A DNA stretch of 7,081 nucleotides from Bacillota bacterium (GTDB lineage Bacteria; Bacillota; Sulfobacillia; Sulfobacillales; Sulfobacillaceae): assembly GCA_023381095.1 (NCBI GenBank), contig JAMCTO010000148.1, forward strand, positions 1 to 7,081. Reading direction: 5' to 3'. The notes beneath the pieces were generated by a model, which had not been told where the DNA came from, did no database searches, and saw nothing but the letters and a program-made list of their open reading frames with translations. Both the position numbers and the translations under genes were made by a program. This document shows, one piece after another, positions 6,472 through 7,081 of this stretch; the stretch's first letter is position 1, and each line of letters opens with the position of its first letter.

Positions 6472-6930
6472 TTACTCACCCGTGGTTGAGGAAGGAGGCG
6501 ATGGGATGTTATCGGATACGAGGCCATTGAATTTTCGCAGAATGATGAGCAATTGCACTTGGTCGTCAGGCGAGAGGCGTGACAACCAAGCCCCCCATGT
6601 GGCATGCCGGCGAATACGAACCGTCTGAACCAAATCTTGGCCTTTCGTTGATAACGTGACAACATGACGTCTTTGATCCGTATCGGATACGATTTTGATG
6701 GCCAATTCGAGATCGGTTAATCGTTGCACAATCTTTGATGTGGCTGATTGCCCGACGTGCAACCGATCTGCCAATTCCGTGACGGTCAGCGGGGACTTTC
6801 TGTTGATCATCATCAAAGCTTGCATCTCTGCCCCGCTAATGGGAAGGTCGATCGTGACAGCTCGATATTGTTTTCTCTGATTGCGAATCATTTCTTCAAT
6901 GGCTAGGACAAGATCATCCGTTACATCCAT
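6472..6930 (-). CDS. MarR-family winged helix-turn-helix transcriptional regulator
   Basis: A 152-residue DNA-binding protein of normal MarR length, expected to bind DNA as a dimer and to respond to a small ligand. An N-terminal helix (1-25) for dimerisation is followed by ISGAEMQALMMIN (31-43). The helix-turn-helix spans LTVTELADRLHVGQSATSKI (48-67). QRLTDLELAIKI (69-80) leads into the wing, with the hallmark D-x-R-R at Asp85-Arg88 and LSTKGQDLV (93-101). C-terminal helices complete the dimer region. There are no cysteines, so thiol-based redox sensing of the OhrR kind is excluded. The start is well fixed: AAGGAGAT (6937-6944) lies six bases before the ATG, and a perfect TATAAT lies just upstream. 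MarR proteins usually repress their own gene and a neighbour. Here the possible divergent frame at 6995 shares the promoter region, whereas the sulfatase cluster is convergent, so regulation of that cluster cannot be assumed. Confidence 0.93.
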   Translation of the reverse strand: MDVTDDLVLAIEEMIRNQRKQYRAVTIDLPISGAEMQALMMINRKSPLTVTELADRLHVGQSATSKIVQRLTDLELAIKIVSDTDQRRHVVTLSTKGQDLVQTVRIRRHATWGAWLSRLSPDDQVQLLIILRKFNGLVSDNIPSPPSSTTGE

Positions 6931-6958
6931 GACAGTATCTCCTTGAACTAGGTACCCT

Positions 6959-6987
6959 ATTATACTCTATGGGAAGCTGCGTATCGA
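6959..6987 (-). promoter_or_regulatory. Promoter of the marR-family gene
   Basis: Read on the - strand, 6964-6959 is a perfect TATAAT -10 box. With a 17-base spacer the -35 is TCGATA (6987-6982, four of six matches). TTGTCG (6990-6985) is an alternative with a 20-base spacer. Transcription would start a short distance before the AAGGAGAT ribosome site. On the opposite strand the same bases read TATACT (6961-6966), a five-of-six -10 match, so overlapping divergent promoters are possible, though no suitable + strand -35 was found. Confidence 0.6.
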
Positions 6988-6993
6988 CAATCG

Positions 6994-7009
6994 CATGGGG
7001 GACCCCGTG
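6994..7009. repeat. Short inverted repeat upstream of the marR-family promoter
   Basis: CATGGGG-GA-CCCCGTG is a near-perfect inverted repeat with seven-base arms (one T-G mismatch as DNA) lying immediately upstream of the -35 region. MarR proteins bind short palindromes of this size near their own promoters, so this is a candidate operator. It also overlaps the possible start of the divergent frame, and its G+C-rich arms could arise by chance. Confidence 0.25.
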
Positions 7010-7081
7010 ATCGAAAAGTCGTCGGTTCTAGTGGTCATCCACGTGACAACGGCCTACGAGATCACCGATCGCAACGCGCCC
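6995..7081 (+). CDS. Possible 5' end of a divergent gene of unknown function
   Basis: From ATG 6995 (or GTG 7007) the + strand is open to the window edge for 29 codons. About five in six codons end in G or C, more than in the alternative frames, and the product (including VIEKSSVLVVIHVTTAYE) has a plausible hydrophobic strand near its start. The ribosome site is poor: for the GTG only GGGGG (6997-7001) is available. A competing - strand frame, open from the edge to a TAG at 7030-7028, encodes 17 residues ending CHVDDH and could instead be the tail of a gene running towards marR. I do not recognise either product. Confidence 0.3.
   Translation, partial: MGDPVIEKSSVLVVIHVTTAYEITDRNAP

Noticed and set aside
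6158..6628. 156-codon + strand frame between and over the last two genes
   Set aside because: Half of it is antisense to the well-supported regulator gene, and its product shows no recognisable motif.
6510..6692. Repeated TATCGGATACGA at 6510-6521 and 6681-6692, the second copy inside the palindrome CGTATC-G-GATACG
   Set aside because: Both copies lie inside the regulator gene where Val-Ser-Asp is encoded by the same codons. Without a third copy outside coding DNA, coincidence is the simpler explanation.

Overview
The window (about 50-55% G+C by eye) carries four well-supported protein genes and two partial or doubtful ones. The proteins read as bacterial. Strong AAGGGG/AAGGAG ribosome sites, a lipobox-type lipoprotein and the overall style suggest a Gram-positive such as a thermoacidophilic Firmicute of the Sulfobacillus type. 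That placement is an impression, not a proof. No rRNA, tRNA or CRISPR array was seen, and no complete insertion sequence.

Layout. Positions 1-72 look like the 3' end of a G+C-rich gene whose body lies outside the window. Composition then falls sharply to an AT-rich leader (about 73-305). Three genes on the + strand follow: an ABC-type solute-binding lipoprotein (306-1706), a cytoplasmic choline-sulfatase-like (BetC-like) sulfatase (1804-3234), and a 925-residue membrane protein built from two type-1 ABC-exporter transmembrane domains plus one ABC ATPase-like domain (3397-6174). A gap of about 300 bases (6175-6471) has no convincing gene but holds a hairpin followed by a T-run. A MarR-family regulator is convergent on the - strand (6930-6472) and has a good promoter and ribosome site. 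A possible divergent reading frame enters at 6995 and runs off the end.

Working together. The three + strand genes share orientation and each has its own strong ribosome site, so they may form one transcription unit, although the gaps (97 and 162 bases) leave room for separate promoters. A plausible reading is that the lipoprotein captures a small solute outside the cell, the sulfatase removes sulfate from an ester inside it, and the membrane protein handles substrate or product. No conventional importer permease or ATPase is present, and no formylglycine-generating enzyme for the sulfatase.

Most unusual item. In the membrane protein the first transmembrane domain has no ATPase domain at all. 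The only ATPase-like domain, at the C-terminus, keeps the ABC layout but has lost the Walker A lysine, the Q-loop glutamine, the LSGGQ signature, the catalytic glutamate and the H-loop histidine. The reading frame is nevertheless intact over 925 codons. This looks like an ABC pseudo-transporter that cannot power itself, linked to a sulfatase and an orphan binding protein. It is the best candidate for an undescribed system here.
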